In this document: positions 7,409-17,579 of the stretch, piece after piece
Layout: every line of letters starts with the position of its first letter
Numbering within the stretch: the stretch's first letter is position 1
DNA from: Micromonospora solifontis
GTDB taxonomy: Bacteria > Actinomycetota > Actinomycetes > Mycobacteriales > Micromonosporaceae
Direction of reading: 5' to 3'
Length of the DNA: 64,000 nt
Assembly: GCF_003725545.1 (NCBI RefSeq)
Contig: NZ_RJLN01000007.1
Span: forward strand, 42,629 to 106,628
Notes under the pieces: model-generated
The model's database searches: none
What the model was told of the DNA's origin: nothing
Seen by the model: the letters and a program-made list of their open reading frames with translations, nothing else
Position numbers and translations under genes: made by a program

Positions 7409-10400
7409 TCAGGCGGGCTCCGTCCACGCGGTCTGGATCAGCTGCTGCCCGTCCCGGCGGCGGACCAGGGTGCCCCGGCCCGGCGGCTGCGGGCTGGGCC
7501 GCAGGTTGCCGAAGACCGCGCCCTCCTCCCGGCTGCCGGACATCAGCAGACCCGGCGAGTCCAGCTCGCGCAGGCGTTGCAGCACCGGCTCGTAAAGGGC
7601 CCGGGCCAGACCGCCGACCCGCCGCGTGATGATCAGGTGGAGGCCGATGTCCCGGGCCTGCGGCAGCAGCTCGTGCAGCGCGCTGAGCGGGTTGTTCCCG
7701 CCCGAGGCGACCAGGTCGTAGTCGTCGACCAGGATGTAGAGGTCCGGCCCCTTCCACCAGCTCCGGTCACGCAGCTGGGCGGTGGTCACGTCCGGGCCGG
7801 GCAGCCGGTTCTGCAGCGCGCTGCGGATCGAACCGAGCCCCTGGCTGAACACCTGATTGGACGGCGCGTAGTCGAGCAGGTGGTCACCCTCCACCGCACC
7901 GAGCAGGCCGCGCCGGTAGTCGGCGATGACCAGCCGGGCCTGGGCCGGGGTGTACCGCTCGGCGATGCCCCGGGCGATCAGTCGGAGCAGGTTCGTCTTG
8001 CCGCACTCCGCGTCGCCGAACACGGTCAGGTGCGGCTCGCTCGCCAGGTCCAGGTAGACCGGGGCGAGCGCCGACTCGTTGACGCCGATCGGGATGCCCG
8101 GGACCGAACGGTCGACGACCTTCGCCAGCTCGGCGACCGGCAGCTTGCGCGGCAGCAGCCGGACCTTCGGGGCGGGCCGCCCCGGCCAGTTCGCCGCCAC
8201 GTGACCGGCCAGCGCGACCGACGCCTCGGTCAGGTCCTCGATGTCGCGCTTGCCGTCGATCCGCGAGACCGCGGTGAGGAAGTGCAGCTTGTCGCGGGTC
8301 AGACCGCGACCGGGCGAGCCGACCGGCACGTTCTGCGCCGCCCGGCGGTCGATCTCCGACTCGGCCGGGTCACCGAGCCGCAGCTCCAGCTTCGTGCCGA
8401 GCAGGTCGCGCATGTTGATCCGGATCTCCGCCCACCGAACGGCGGTGACCACCACGTGTACGCCGAAACCGAGGCCACGGTTGGCCAGGTTGGTGATGGT
8501 CTGCTCCAGCTCCTCGTACTCCTGGCGCAGGGTGTTCCAGCCGTCGACCACGAGGAAGATGTCGCCGAACGGGTCGTCGGCGAACTCCCCGGCCGCGCGG
8601 CGCCGCCGGTAGCTGGCCACCGAGTCGATGCCGTGCTGGGTGAAGCGCAGCTCCCGCTCGTCGATGATCGCGACCACCTCGGCGATGGTCCGTCGGACCG
8701 CCTCGGTGTCCCGCCGCCCGGCGACGCCGGAGGTGTGCGGCAGGCCCTCCAGGCTGCGCAGCGCGCCACCGCCGAAGTCGAGGCAGAAGAACTGCACCTC
8801 GCGCGGGGTGTGGGTGAGCGCCAGCGAGGCGAGCATCGAGCGCAGCATGGTGCTCTTGCCGCTCAGCGAGGCGCCGACGATGACCACGTTGCCGCCCGCG
8901 CCGGACAGGTCGACCATCATCGGGTCGCGCCGCTGCTCGTACGGGCGGTCGACGATGCCGACCGGCACGGTGAGCCGGCCGCGGCCCGGCCAGTCGGCGG
9001 TGGTCAGCCCGTACTGCGGGTGCACCTTCAGCGGCGGCAGCAGCTCGGCCAGGCCCGGCGGATCGGCCAGCGGCGGCAGCCAGACCTGGTGCGCCGCGCG
9101 ACCCTGGCCCTTGAGCCGGTCGATCAGCACGTCCAGCATCGCCACGGCCTTGCCGTCGCCGGTCTGCTCCGGCTCGGGCGCGGTCTCCACCGGGGCCGGC
9201 GCGGCCGGCACCGGCACGTAGTCGATGCCGTACGGGACGATCCGTCGCTGCACCTGCGCCCGGGTGGACCGCTGCACCTGCCCCGGCGCCCGGTACGGGC
9301 CGGAGACGTACGCCGCGCGGAACCGGAGCATGGTGCTGGTGTCGGTCTTGAGGTAGCCGTGGCCGGGCGCGTTCGGCAGCTCGTACGCGTCGGGCACGCC
9401 GAGCACGATCCGGCTCTCCACCGCCGAGAAGGTCCGCAGACCGATCCGGTACGACAGGTGGGTGTCGAGCCCGCGCAGCTTCCCCTCCTCCAGGCGCTGG
9501 GAGGCCAGCAACAGGTGCACGCCGAGCGACCGACCGAGCCGGCCGATCATCACGAAGAGGTCGATGAAGTCCGGCTTGGCGGCGAGCAGCTCGCTGAACT
9601 CGTCGCAGATGATGAGCAGGCTGGGCATCGGCTCCAGCGGCTCACCGGCCGCGCGGGCCTTCTCGTAGTCGTAGCGGGAGACGTAGTTGCCGGCCGCCCG
9701 CAGCACCTCCTGGCGGCGGTTCATCTCGCCGGCCAGCGCGTCGCGCATCCGGTCGACCAGCGGCAGCTCGTCGGAGAGGTTGGTGATCACCGCGCTGGTG
9801 TGCGGCAGCGCGTCCAGCGAGGCGAAGGTGGCGCCGCCCTTGAAGTCGACCAGGACGAAGTTCAGCTCCTCGGACGAGTGGGTCACGGCCAGCGCGCCCA
9901 CCACGGTCCGCAGCAGCTCGCTCTTGCCGGACCCGGTGGCGCCGATGACCAGGCCGTGCGGGCCCATGCCCTCGTGCGCGGACTCCTTGAAGTCGAGTTC
10001 GACCACGTTGCCGTCCGGCCCGACGCCGAGCGGAATGCGCAGCCGGTCGCGGTGGCTGCGTGGCCGCCAGGTCTGCCGGACGTCCACTGCGGCCGCGTCG
10101 CCGACGCCGAGCAGGTCCGGCAGCTCCATGCTGCGGGCCAGCGGCTCCTCGTTGCTGGCGCCCTGCTGCTGGGAGAGCCGGTACGGGGCGATCTGCCGGG
10201 CCAGGCCCTCGGCCGCGGGCAGGCTGAGCCGGTCCGGCCGGCCCAACCGCGACGGGGTGTTGCCCCGGACCAGGTCCAGCCCGGTGCCGTCCCCGGCGTC
10301 CAGGCAGAGCAGCCAGCGGCCCGCGTCGCGCGGGACCGTACCGGAGAGGTCGATGACCGTGGCGCCGAGCAGGCCCGGCCCCATCAGCGCGCAGGTCGGC

Positions 10401-11374
10401 GAGACCTCACCGCCGTCCAGCACCACCACCAGGTGCGGGGCCGTGGTGAGCGGCTTCGCCTCCGGCGCGAACCGCGGCCGGCCGCCCAGTTCGTTGGCGA
10501 GCGCCGCCTCGGCCTCGGCGAGGCTGGCGAAGACCATCCGGCGGGCGCCGGCCGCGTCCGTACGCCCCGGGTGCTGGGCGTGCGGCAGCCACTTCACCCA
10601 GTCCCACACCGGCTGCCGGTCGTGGGCGGCCACCACCGCGACGATCAGGTCGTCCGGGGCGTGGAAGGTGACCAGTTGACCGACCGCGGCCCGGGCCAGG
10701 TCGAGCACCGCCTCCCGCTCGCCGCGCAGCGCGATCCGGCTGAACGCGCGCAGCGACAGCGCGGTGGGCAGGTCCGGCACGCTGGAGTGGGCCCGGACGA
10801 ACCGGCGCAGCGCGATCGCGCTCATCGGCTCCAGGTCCTCCACCGGCTTGGTCTCCGGCGGCACGATCTCCACGGCCAGCCGCTGCGGGCCGAGCGCGAT
10901 CCGGACCTCGCCGAAGTCGTCCTCGGTGATCCGCCGCTCCCAGAGCCGCCGGGAGGCCGCGACCGACCAGAGCGCGTCCGGCTCCGGGTGCCGCCAGGTC
11001 ATCGCCGCGCGCTGCTGCTCGGCGGCCCGCCGGGTGCGCTTGCGCATCTGCGCCAGGTAACGCATGTAGTCGCGCCGCTGGGCGTTCAGCTCGGCCTTGT
11101 CGTTGCCGCCGTTGCCGAGCGTGCCGACCGCCATGCCGAGCATCGACACGCCGAACAGGCCGCCGGCGACGTACGTCATCATGCCGCCGCCACGCCCGGC
11201 GTAGAGGAAGGCCATCGCGCCGACGCCGCAGAGCATCGGCAGGATCATCAACACCTGGCCCATTCCGCGGGGCTGCTGCTCGGGCAGCTCCGGCGGGGAC
11301 TCCAGCAGCACCTCGCCGCGCGGCAGCGCGGGCCCCGGTTGACGCGGAAGCCGGCGGAACACCACCGTACTCAC
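7409..11374 (-). CDS. eccC: Type VII secretion ATPase EccC (fused EccCa-EccCb)
   Basis: The 1321-residue motor of the ESX channel has two N-terminal membrane helices (about 38-86) followed by three FtsK/SpoIIIE ATPase domains. Their Walker A motifs are GATGSGKS at about 478, GASLSGKS at about 831 and GDAECGKT at about 1119. The first domain powers export; the second and third bind the C-terminal signals of WXG100 substrates. I start at GTG 11374, preceded by GGGGAGGAG; the frame is open further upstream (to 11656) but runs into divergent eccD. Length is normal for a single-chain EccC. It heads a five-gene operon. Confidence 0.96.
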   Translation of the reverse strand: MSTVVFRRLPRQPGPALPRGEVLLESPPELPEQQPRGMGQVLMILPMLCGVGAMAFLYAGRGGGMMTYVAGGLFGVSMLGMAVGTLGNGGNDKAELNAQRRDYMRYLAQMRKRTRRAAEQQRAAMTWRHPEPDALWSVAASRRLWERRITEDDFGEVRIALGPQRLAVEIVPPETKPVEDLEPMSAIALRRFVRAHSSVPDLPTALSLRAFSRIALRGEREAVLDLARAAVGQLVTFHAPDDLIVAVVAAHDRQPVWDWVKWLPHAQHPGRTDAAGARRMVFASLAEAEAALANELGGRPRFAPEAKPLTTAPHLVVVLDGGEVSPTCALMGPGLLGATVIDLSGTVPRDAGRWLLCLDAGDGTGLDLVRGNTPSRLGRPDRLSLPAAEGLARQIAPYRLSQQQGASNEEPLARSMELPDLLGVGDAAAVDVRQTWRPRSHRDRLRIPLGVGPDGNVVELDFKESAHEGMGPHGLVIGATGSGKSELLRTVVGALAVTHSSEELNFVLVDFKGGATFASLDALPHTSAVITNLSDELPLVDRMRDALAGEMNRRQEVLRAAGNYVSRYDYEKARAAGEPLEPMPSLLIICDEFSELLAAKPDFIDLFVMIGRLGRSLGVHLLLASQRLEEGKLRGLDTHLSYRIGLRTFSAVESRIVLGVPDAYELPNAPGHGYLKTDTSTMLRFRAAYVSGPYRAPGQVQRSTRAQVQRRIVPYGIDYVPVPAAPAPVETAPEPEQTGDGKAVAMLDVLIDRLKGQGRAAHQVWLPPLADPPGLAELLPPLKVHPQYGLTTADWPGRGRLTVPVGIVDRPYEQRRDPMMVDLSGAGGNVVIVGASLSGKSTMLRSMLASLALTHTPREVQFFCLDFGGGALRSLEGLPHTSGVAGRRDTEAVRRTIAEVVAIIDERELRFTQHGIDSVASYRRRRAAGEFADDPFGDIFLVVDGWNTLRQEYEELEQTITNLANRGLGFGVHVVVTAVRWAEIRINMRDLLGTKLELRLGDPAESEIDRRAAQNVPVGSPGRGLTRDKLHFLTAVSRIDGKRDIEDLTEASVALAGHVAANWPGRPAPKVRLLPRKLPVAELAKVVDRSVPGIPIGVNESALAPVYLDLASEPHLTVFGDAECGKTNLLRLIARGIAERYTPAQARLVIADYRRGLLGAVEGDHLLDYAPSNQVFSQGLGSIRSALQNRLPGPDVTTAQLRDRSWWKGPDLYILVDDYDLVASGGNNPLSALHELLPQARDIGLHLIITRRVGGLARALYEPVLQRLRELDSPGLLMSGSREEGAVFGNLRPSPQPPGRGTLVRRRDGQQLIQTAWTEPA

Positions 11375-11543
11375 GGCTCTCCTCCCCAGAAGCGGCCCTG
11401 ATCGTGGTCTGCCAACGGCCCGAGACGTCGGGTGGGCAACCTGTGCGACCGCCATCGTAGGTAATCTCCCGAGGGCGTCGTGGACCCGTGGGGGGCGACG
11501 CCACCGGCCGAGGTGAATCGTAGGCGAGCACGAGGAGGCCACT

Positions 11544-12941
11544 GTGGCGACGAAGACGGCGACCGGCGGGCTCAGCCGGATCACCATCGTGGCGCCCCGG
11601 ACCAGGATGGATCTGGCGCTGCCGTCGGACGTCCCCCTGGCCGATCTGCTGCCCACGCTGTTGCGGTACGCGGGCGAGGACCTGGCCGACGAGGGCGTGC
11701 GGCACGGTGGATGGAGCCTGTCCCGGCTCGGCGGGCCGCCGCTGGACGGCGGGCGTACCGCCGCGCAGCTCGGCGTCCGGGACGGCGAGGTGCTCTACTT
11801 CAACCCGCGGGCCTCGGCCGCGCCCGAGATCGTCTTCGACGACGTGGTGGACGCGGTCGCCACCGCCACCAACCAGCGGCCCGGCACCTGGCAGGTCGGC
11901 ACCACCCGCTCGTTCGCCGTGCTGTTCGCCGGGGCGGCGCTGGCGGCCGGCGCGGTGGCGGCGCTCTTCGCCGGCCCGCCGCAGCTGCCCGGGGCGCTGG
12001 CCGCGCTGGTCGTCTCCCTCGCCCTGCTGGTGACCGCGGCGGTGCTGTCCCGGGCGGCCGGCGACAGCCGTACCGGCGCGGTGCTGGCCATGGCCGGCCT
12101 CGGCTACGCGGCGATCGGCGGCCTGCTGGTGCTCGCCGGCGACCGGAAGCTGGACGACCTGGCCAGCCCGCACGTGCTGATGGCCGCGACCGCGGTGGTG
12201 CTCTTCGGCGCGGTGTCCGCGCTCGCCGTCGGCGACCGGCTGCCGCTCTTCCTCGGCGCGGTCGCGGTGGCGGTGGCCGTCGGCATCGGCGCCGTGCTCT
12301 GCCTGGCCTTCGACATCGGCGCGGCGGCCGCCGCGGCGGTGGTCGCGACGATCGCCTTCGCCGCTCTGCCGGCGCTGCCGATGGTCTCCTACCGGCTGGC
12401 CCGGCTGCCGGTGCCGTCGATCCCGACCGGTCCGGACGACCTGAAGACCGACACCGAGTCGGTGGACGGCCCGCAGGTGCTGCGCAACAGCGAGCGCGCC
12501 GACGCGTTCCTGACCGGCCTGCTGTGGACGGTGTCGGTGCTGGTCCTCGGCGGTCAGCTCGTGCTGGCCGACAACGGCCGGCTGCCGTCGGTGCTGCTCT
12601 GCCTGGTGCTGGCCCTGCTCTCGCTGCTGCGCGCCCGCCCGTTCATCGGCCGGGCCCAGCGCATCCCGGTGCTGCTGGCCGGCACCGTCGGCCTCGGGCT
12701 GGCCGCCGCGGCGACCTTCGGCGCCGGCTCGCTGCCGGTGCGACTCGGGCTGATCCTCGGTGGCCTGCTGCTGGCCGCCCTGATCAGCCTGATCTACGGG
12801 CTGACGGTGGCGGGCAAGCGGATCTCGCCGGTCTGGGGGCGCACCCTGGACATCGTCGAGATCCTGCTGATCGTCGCCCTGGTGCCGCTGGCCGTCTGGG
12901 TCTGCGGCCTCTACGGCTGGATCGTCAACCTTCGACCGTGA
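11544..12941 (+). CDS. eccD: Type VII secretion integral membrane protein EccD
   Basis: The 465-residue product has an N-terminal ubiquitin-like YukD domain (about 1-85, [32 protein letters not shown]) followed by about eleven membrane helices to the C-terminus. EccD dimers line the central vestibule of the ESX membrane complex. The GTG start at 11544 has GAGGAGG 6 nt upstream. It is divergent from eccC across a 169-nt promoter region, and its last 17 nt overlap the end of convergent eccE. Confidence 0.95.
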   Translation: MATKTATGGLSRITIVAPRTRMDLALPSDVPLADLLPTLLRYAGEDLADEGVRHGGWSLSRLGGPPLDGGRTAAQLGVRDGEVLYFNPRASAAPEIVFDDVVDAVATATNQRPGTWQVGTTRSFAVLFAGAALAAGAVAALFAGPPQLPGALAALVVSLALLVTAAVLSRAAGDSRTGAVLAMAGLGYAAIGGLLVLAGDRKLDDLASPHVLMAATAVVLFGAVSALAVGDRLPLFLGAVAVAVAVGIGAVLCLAFDIGAAAAAAVVATIAFAALPALPMVSYRLARLPVPSIPTGPDDLKTDTESVDGPQVLRNSERADAFLTGLLWTVSVLVLGGQLVLADNGRLPSVLLCLVLALLSLLRARPFIGRAQRIPVLLAGTVGLGLAAAATFGAGSLPVRLGLILGGLLLAALISLIYGLTVAGKRISPVWGRTLDIVEILLIVALVPLAVWVCGLYGWIVNLRP

Positions 12942-14097
12942 CCGTGCCCATCGCGGTGGCCACCGGCGCGGTGGCGTAGACCCCCGGGCCGTGCTGCCCG
13001 TCCAGCGGGCGGGCCGGCACACCGGCCCGCTTGGCCACGTCCCGGACGGCCTTCACCAGCGCGGCGGCGTGCCCGTCCATCGCCGCCACCCGCAGCAGCG
13101 GGGGCAGCCGGCGGCCGCCGGGAAGCACCACCGCCGCGACCGTGTGCGACGGGGCGGAGGTGGCGGTCACCGCGTCCACCAGCGCGCCCAGCGAGCCGTT
13201 GGGGCGGACCCGCAGGGCCAGGCAGCGCTGCGTCCAGCCGCCACCGCTCAGGCTGGTCCAGCTCTCCACCGGGGCCTGCGGCGCGAGGTCGAGCCCGGCG
13301 CCGGAGACCACCGCCGCGTACAGCTCGTCCCGGCTGAGGACCCGGTGGTGCAGGCCGGCGGCGTTCAGCGCGTTGCCGAGCCGGCCCATGCCGGCGGCGA
13401 CGGTACGGTGCACCCCGCGCAGGCCGCCGCCCCGGCTCACCGTCTCGGCGCGGGCGTCGGCGACGGAGAGCCGCAGCGCCACCCAGACGGTCCGGTGCGC
13501 CGCCGGCGGGGTGCCCGGCGCCGGGTACCAGACCAGGGTGTGCGACACGACCTGGGTCTGGGTGACCGGCCCGGCGAAGTCGGCGAGCACCGCGAGGGCC
13601 CGGTCCACCACGGCCGCCTCGACCGAGCCGGCGGGGGTGCCCGGCCGGCCCGTCAGGGCCACCGCCGCGAACCAGCCCCGCTCGTCCTGCCCGACGCCGA
13701 TCCGGGTGCCCCGCTCGGTCAGCTCGACCACGGTCAGCTCCGGGGCGAGGGCGACCAGTCGCGGGTCGCCGGAGGGCACCGCGCCCCGGGCCCGGTCGCG
13801 CCGCCGGCGCAGCCGGCGGCGGAGCATCAGGTCCTCGTACCACCAGCGGCCGCCGCGCCGGGCGAAGGCGGCCACCACCGCCACCAGCGCCACCACACCG
13901 ACGGCCGGGAGCAGCCAGGACGGGCCGCCGGTGGCGAACCAGACGGCGAGCGCGGCGCACTCCAGCACCACCAGCTGACCGACGACGACCGGGCCGAGCC
14001 GGCCGCGCCGACGCTGGTCGGCCGGGGTGACGGGACGGTCGTCCGGGGTGGCGGGGGCGGTCGCCGTACGGCCGGGTGGCGCCTGGACCTGCGTCAT
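12925..14097 (-). CDS. eccE: Type VII secretion protein EccE
   Basis: The 390-residue product has two N-terminal membrane helices (about 33-75, VVVGQLVVLECAALAVWFATG and WLLPAVGVVALVAVVAAFA). A soluble periplasmic-side domain typical of EccE follows. EccE sits at the periphery of the ESX complex and contacts MycP. The start is ATG 14097, preceded by GAAGGGACG; the longer frame to 14262 would run into the eccB promoter. It is the only core gene transcribed toward eccD, and the two stop regions overlap by 17 nt (12925-12941), an unusual tail-to-tail arrangement. Confidence 0.93.
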   Translation of the reverse strand: MTQVQAPPGRTATAPATPDDRPVTPADQRRRGRLGPVVVGQLVVLECAALAVWFATGGPSWLLPAVGVVALVAVVAAFARRGGRWWYEDLMLRRRLRRRRDRARGAVPSGDPRLVALAPELTVVELTERGTRIGVGQDERGWFAAVALTGRPGTPAGSVEAAVVDRALAVLADFAGPVTQTQVVSHTLVWYPAPGTPPAAHRTVWVALRLSVADARAETVSRGGGLRGVHRTVAAGMGRLGNALNAAGLHHRVLSRDELYAAVVSGAGLDLAPQAPVESWTSLSGGGWTQRCLALRVRPNGSLGALVDAVTATSAPSHTVAAVVLPGGRRLPPLLRVAAMDGHAAALVKAVRDVAKRAGVPARPLDGQHGPGVYATAPVATAMGTVTVEG

Positions 14098-14260
14098 CGG
14101 TGAGCGTCCCTTCTGGACATCCTGGGCATCCGCCGGATCGGTGCGGGGTCGGGGGACGGGCGGGGTCCCGATGGACCCCCGACGGCCCCTTATCGTAGGG
14201 AAGCCCGCGACGGAGTTCGGACCTGATCGTCGCGGGACCCACCCCTGCCGGAGGTTAGTC

Positions 14261-15751
14261 ATGCGGACCCGCCGCGATCAGGTGCAGGCGTACCGCTTCG
14301 TCACCCGCCGCATCGTCGCCGCGCTGCTCTCCGGCGACCCGGAGACCAACGACCTGCCGATGCGGCGGCTCGGCATGGCGGTGTTCGGCAGCGTCATCGC
14401 CGCCGCCGTCGTGCTCGGCGGCGCGGGCGCGTACGGGCAGTTCACCGGCAACGCCGCGCCGCTGGAGCCGAACACGCTGGTGATCGAGCGGGAGACCGGC
14501 GCCACCTACGTCTTCACCGACGACGGGTTGCTGCACCCCACGCTCAACTACGCCTCCGCCCGGCTGATCCTCAACGAGGCCGACCCGCCGGTGCGTACCA
14601 TGTCGCAGGCCGCCATCAAGGACCGCCCGCGGGGCCGGACGGCCGGCATCGTGGGGGCACCCGACGCCGTGCCGGACCGGAAGTCCCTGGTGGGGCTCCC
14701 CTGGTCGGTCTGTGACGTGCCCGACCCGATCGACCCGCAGCGCTCCACGACCCGGCTGGTGATCGACCGGCAGCTGCCGGGTGGCACCCCGCTCACCGAC
14801 CAGGCGGTGCTGGTCCGGGTGGACGGCGTCCGCTACCTGCTCACCGGGGGCGCGCAGCTGCGCGTCGCCGGCGACGAGCAGGCCCTGGTCGCGCTGAAGA
14901 TGGCCGGCGCGCCGACCCTGACGGTCGGGCAGCAACTGCTCAACGCGGTGCCGGTCGGGCCGCCGCTGCGCAAGCCGAGCATCGACGGGTACGGCGGCTC
15001 CAGCAGCGTGTCGGTGGCCGGCCGGCCGGCCCGGATCGGCCAGGTGTTCCGGGCGGCCGACCAGTATTACGTGCTCACCCGGACCGGGCTGGTGTCGGTC
15101 ACGGAGATGACCGCGCTGCTGCTGCTCGGCGACGGCGGTCAGATCACCGACATCACCCCCGCCCAGGCCGGCGAACTCCTCACCGACCGGCGACTGGACG
15201 CCGAGGGCCTGCCGCAGAAGCTGCCCGCGCTGCACGAGGTCCGGGCCGGCCGCACGGTGCTCTGCGCCAGCTACCGCTCGGGTGGCGCCGGCCAGCCGCC
15301 GACCACCACGCTGGAGGTCTTCGACCAACCGCCGGCGGAGCTGATCGCGTCGGACGGGGTCGCCGCGCGGCAGGGCGCCCGGGACGCGGTGCGGACCGCC
15401 GAGAACGTGCTGCTGCCCGGTGGCAAGGGCGTGCTGGTGCAGGCCGCGGCCGGGGACACCGGGAAGGCGGCGGCCGGGTCGACGGTCTACCTGATCACCG
15501 CCCAGGGGGTCCGTTACCCGCTGGGCACCGCCTCCGGGGACGCCCGCACCGCCCTCGGGTACGGCGGGGTGACCCCGCTGGCGGTGCCGGCCTCGCTGCT
15601 GGCCCTGGTGCCGACCGGGCCGGCGCTGGAGCGGCGGGATGCGATGAGCTACTACGACCCGGGGGCCCGACCGGGCGACACCGCCCGGGACAAGTCGGAC
15701 GAGTCAAGCATTCCGGCGCCGTCCGGATCATCGCCCGCGCAGGGCGGTTGA
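14261..15751 (+). CDS. eccB: Type VII secretion protein EccB
   Basis: The 496-residue product has a short cytoplasmic N-terminus (MRTRRDQVQAYRFVTRRIVAALL, the strongly conserved EccB opening), one membrane helix (about 38-60) and a large extracytoplasmic domain with the repeated propeller-like folds of the family. The LPWSVCD and VLCASY segments hold the two Cys expected to form its disulphide. The start ATG 14261 follows GGAGG. A Pro/Ser-rich tail ends the protein. It is divergent from eccE and read in the same direction as the two ESX genes downstream. Confidence 0.95.
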   Translation: MRTRRDQVQAYRFVTRRIVAALLSGDPETNDLPMRRLGMAVFGSVIAAAVVLGGAGAYGQFTGNAAPLEPNTLVIERETGATYVFTDDGLLHPTLNYASARLILNEADPPVRTMSQAAIKDRPRGRTAGIVGAPDAVPDRKSLVGLPWSVCDVPDPIDPQRSTTRLVIDRQLPGGTPLTDQAVLVRVDGVRYLLTGGAQLRVAGDEQALVALKMAGAPTLTVGQQLLNAVPVGPPLRKPSIDGYGGSSSVSVAGRPARIGQVFRAADQYYVLTRTGLVSVTEMTALLLLGDGGQITDITPAQAGELLTDRRLDAEGLPQKLPALHEVRAGRTVLCASYRSGGAGQPPTTTLEVFDQPPAELIASDGVAARQGARDAVRTAENVLLPGGKGVLVQAAAGDTGKAAAGSTVYLITAQGVRYPLGTASGDARTALGYGGVTPLAVPASLLALVPTGPALERRDAMSYYDPGARPGDTARDKSDESSIPAPSGSSPAQGG

Positions 15752-15866
15752 CGGCGCTCGGCGGTCCGATGTGGAGGGCCGGTCGGTACGGGTCGCCCTC
15801 GCTGGCCCGGGTCGACTAACCTGAGCATGGCCAACGGTTCTCGACGATGACTACGGGGATGCAGCC

Positions 15867-16241
15867 ATGACCGGGCGCACGACAGTAGACGTACTGTCCT
15901 TGGAGGACTTCCACCAGCGGCTCGAGCGGCGGCTGAGCGAGGCCGAGTCGGTGTTGAAGAAGCTCGACACCGAGATGCAGTGCCGCCCGCCGGCGCTGGG
16001 CACCTTCACCGACGCGACCGACAACGCCCGTCGCTACTCCGAGACGTACGCGAGCTTCGCCAGCCACGCCGAACGGCTGCGCCGGGCGATCGTGGCCGCC
16101 CAGCGGGCGACCAAGACGATCATGACGAACTACCGGACCGCCGAGGCGCGCAACGCGGCCGCCGCGGCCGACATCATCGCCGCCCTCTCCGGGGTCAGCG
16201 AGGCGATGAAGCCGGCGAAGGGAGAGGATCCGCGTGTCTGA
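15867..16241 (+). CDS. Small helical T7SS-associated protein
   Basis: The 124-residue protein is predicted to be almost entirely helical, with two heptad-like stretches (LEDFHQRLERRLSEAESVLKK and ASHAERLRRAIVAAQRATKTI). There is no WXG, signal peptide or membrane segment. It overlaps the start of the next gene, a WXG100-type protein, by 8 nt. A helical small partner coupled to an Esx gene is the usual arrangement for heterodimeric substrates, so I infer that the two products pair. Confidence 0.75.
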   Translation: MTGRTTVDVLSLEDFHQRLERRLSEAESVLKKLDTEMQCRPPALGTFTDATDNARRYSETYASFASHAERLRRAIVAAQRATKTIMTNYRTAEARNAAAAADIIAALSGVSEAMKPAKGEDPRV

Positions 16242-17469
16242 GTACACCCAGCGCTACCAGCACGTCAGCCACAAGGAGCTCTACCAGGGCGTCAACGCGG
16301 GCGACCCGAAGCAGATCGACGGGCTCAGCGCCCAGTGGAGCTCGATGAAGGACACCCTGGAGGGCCTCGGCCGGGACCTGACCAAGGATCTGGACGCGCT
16401 CGCCAAGACCTGGTCCGGCGACGCCGCCCGGGCGTTCCACCAGCGGCTGAACCTGATCGTCGACTACTCCGGCAACCTGGCCGAGGGCATGGCCGGGATC
16501 AAGCAGGCGCTCGGCATGATGGCCACCGAGCTGCGCACCGCGCAGGCCAAGTCGGAGAGCCCGGAGGAGACCGACGACAACGACAAGCTGGTCGAGGGCG
16601 CGGTCAAGGGCTTCCTGATGGGCGGCGGGGCCGGCGCGGTGATCGGCGGGTTCGTCGGGCACAAGCAGGACGAGGCCGAGCAGGAGAAGGCGCACCAGCG
16701 GATGGTCCAGGTCGTCGCCAACCTCGCCGAGGGCTACGACTTCTCCGCGTACGGGCGGATCGTCGTGCCGGAGGAGCCTCCCACCCAGCTGCCGGGCCAC
16801 ACCGACCCGACCGGCCCGACGCTGGGCAGCGGCCCCTCGGTGGGCACGCCGTCCAGCGGGCCGTCCGTCGGCACGTTCGGCCCCTCCTCCAGCGCCACCG
16901 CGACCACCTCGGGCGTCCACCACACCGCCCCGACCACCGGCACCGCCGGCGTCGACCCGGGCGGCACGACCGGTGCGGGCAACCCGGGCACCATCGGTTC
17001 GGTCGGCGTCACCGACCCGGCCGGCACCTCGCTCGCCGGCGCCGCGCCGCCGCTCACCGGCACCGGCCCGACGGCCGGCCTCAGCGGCGCCACCTTCACC
17101 GGCACCACCCCCACCGCACCGACCGCCGGCGGCAACTCGTTCTTCGGGGTGCCCGGCGTGGGCACCGGCGCGCTGGCCGGCTCGACCGGCGGGGTGTCCG
17201 GTCGCCCGGGCGGGCTGGAGAGCAGGTCGGCGGCCGGCACCGGTCGGCTCGCCGGCGGCCGGGGCGCCGTGGTCGACGCCGAGGGCCGGTCCACCGGCGG
17301 CAAGGGCACCGGCGCGCGTTCCGCGATGCCGGGGCGCAACGGGGTGCTGGGCAAGCAGGGCCAGCACGGCGACGACGAGACGGACGAGCACCTCACCTGG
17401 CTGACCGAGGACGAGATGGTCTGGGGCGACGGCCGGTCCGCCCCGCCCTCGGTGCTCGGCACCGACTGA
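16234..17469 (+). CDS. Long WXG100-domain protein with Gly/Thr/Pro-rich tail
   Basis: The 411-residue protein opens with a WXG100-like helical hairpin (WSG at residues 60-62) and a small Gly-rich hydrophobic segment (GFLMGGGAGAVIGGFVG, about 129-145). A roughly 190-residue disordered region of Gly, Thr, Pro and Ser follows, and an acidic conserved-looking end (DETDEHLTWLTEDEMVWGDG). The plan recalls ESX substrates or PPE-like proteins carrying a wall-spanning linker. The GTG start at 16234 overlaps the preceding gene. It ends at a strong terminator, closing the T7SS locus. Confidence 0.8.
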   Translation: MSEYTQRYQHVSHKELYQGVNAGDPKQIDGLSAQWSSMKDTLEGLGRDLTKDLDALAKTWSGDAARAFHQRLNLIVDYSGNLAEGMAGIKQALGMMATELRTAQAKSESPEETDDNDKLVEGAVKGFLMGGGAGAVIGGFVGHKQDEAEQEKAHQRMVQVVANLAEGYDFSAYGRIVVPEEPPTQLPGHTDPTGPTLGSGPSVGTPSSGPSVGTFGPSSSATATTSGVHHTAPTTGTAGVDPGGTTGAGNPGTIGSVGVTDPAGTSLAGAAPPLTGTGPTAGLSGATFTGTTPTAPTAGGNSFFGVPGVGTGALAGSTGGVSGRPGGLESRSAAGTGRLAGGRGAVVDAEGRSTGGKGTGARSAMPGRNGVLGKQGQHGDDETDEHLTWLTEDEMVWGDGRSAPPSVLGTD

Positions 17470-17483
17470 TCGCACGCCGACCG

Positions 17484-17520
17484 ACGGCGCGGCCCCCTCC
17501 GACGAGGGGTGCCGCGCCGT
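17484..17520 (+). terminator. Hairpin terminator at the end of the T7SS locus
   Basis: ACGGCGCGGC pairs with GCCGCGCCGT, and an inner CCCCTC pairs with GAGGGG after one bulged T. Confidence 0.8.
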
Positions 17521-17540
17521 TCGTCGTTTCGACCGCCCGG

Positions 17541-17573
17541 GTATACCTACGCTGTATACCTGGTGTGTATAGT
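17541..17573 (+). promoter_or_regulatory. padR promoter with GTATAC operator repeats
   Basis: Two GTATAC palindromes (17541-17546 and 17554-17559) and a related GTGTAT (17565-17570) are spaced 11-13 nt apart. They lead into a -10 box TATAGT (17568-17573) that ends 6 nt before the ATG at 17580. The repeats overlap the promoter core, so the PadR product probably represses itself and the exporter genes it leads. Confidence 0.6.
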
Positions 17574-17579
17574 CGCGCC

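Noticed and set aside
6737..11401. 1554-residue plus-strand open frame opposite eccC
   Set aside because: It is a shadow of eccC: long antisense frames are common in very G+C-rich genes, and the product has no domain and an Arg/Gln/Val-rich composition.
10407..13022. 871-residue minus-strand frame across the eccC-eccD promoter region
   Set aside because: It crosses the divergent promoter region and both gene starts and is low-complexity; no ribosome binding site or homology is visible.
14027..14260. Upstream extension of eccB to 14027
   Set aside because: The extension covers the eccE start and divergent promoter; ATG 14261 has GGAGG and gives the conserved EccB opening.
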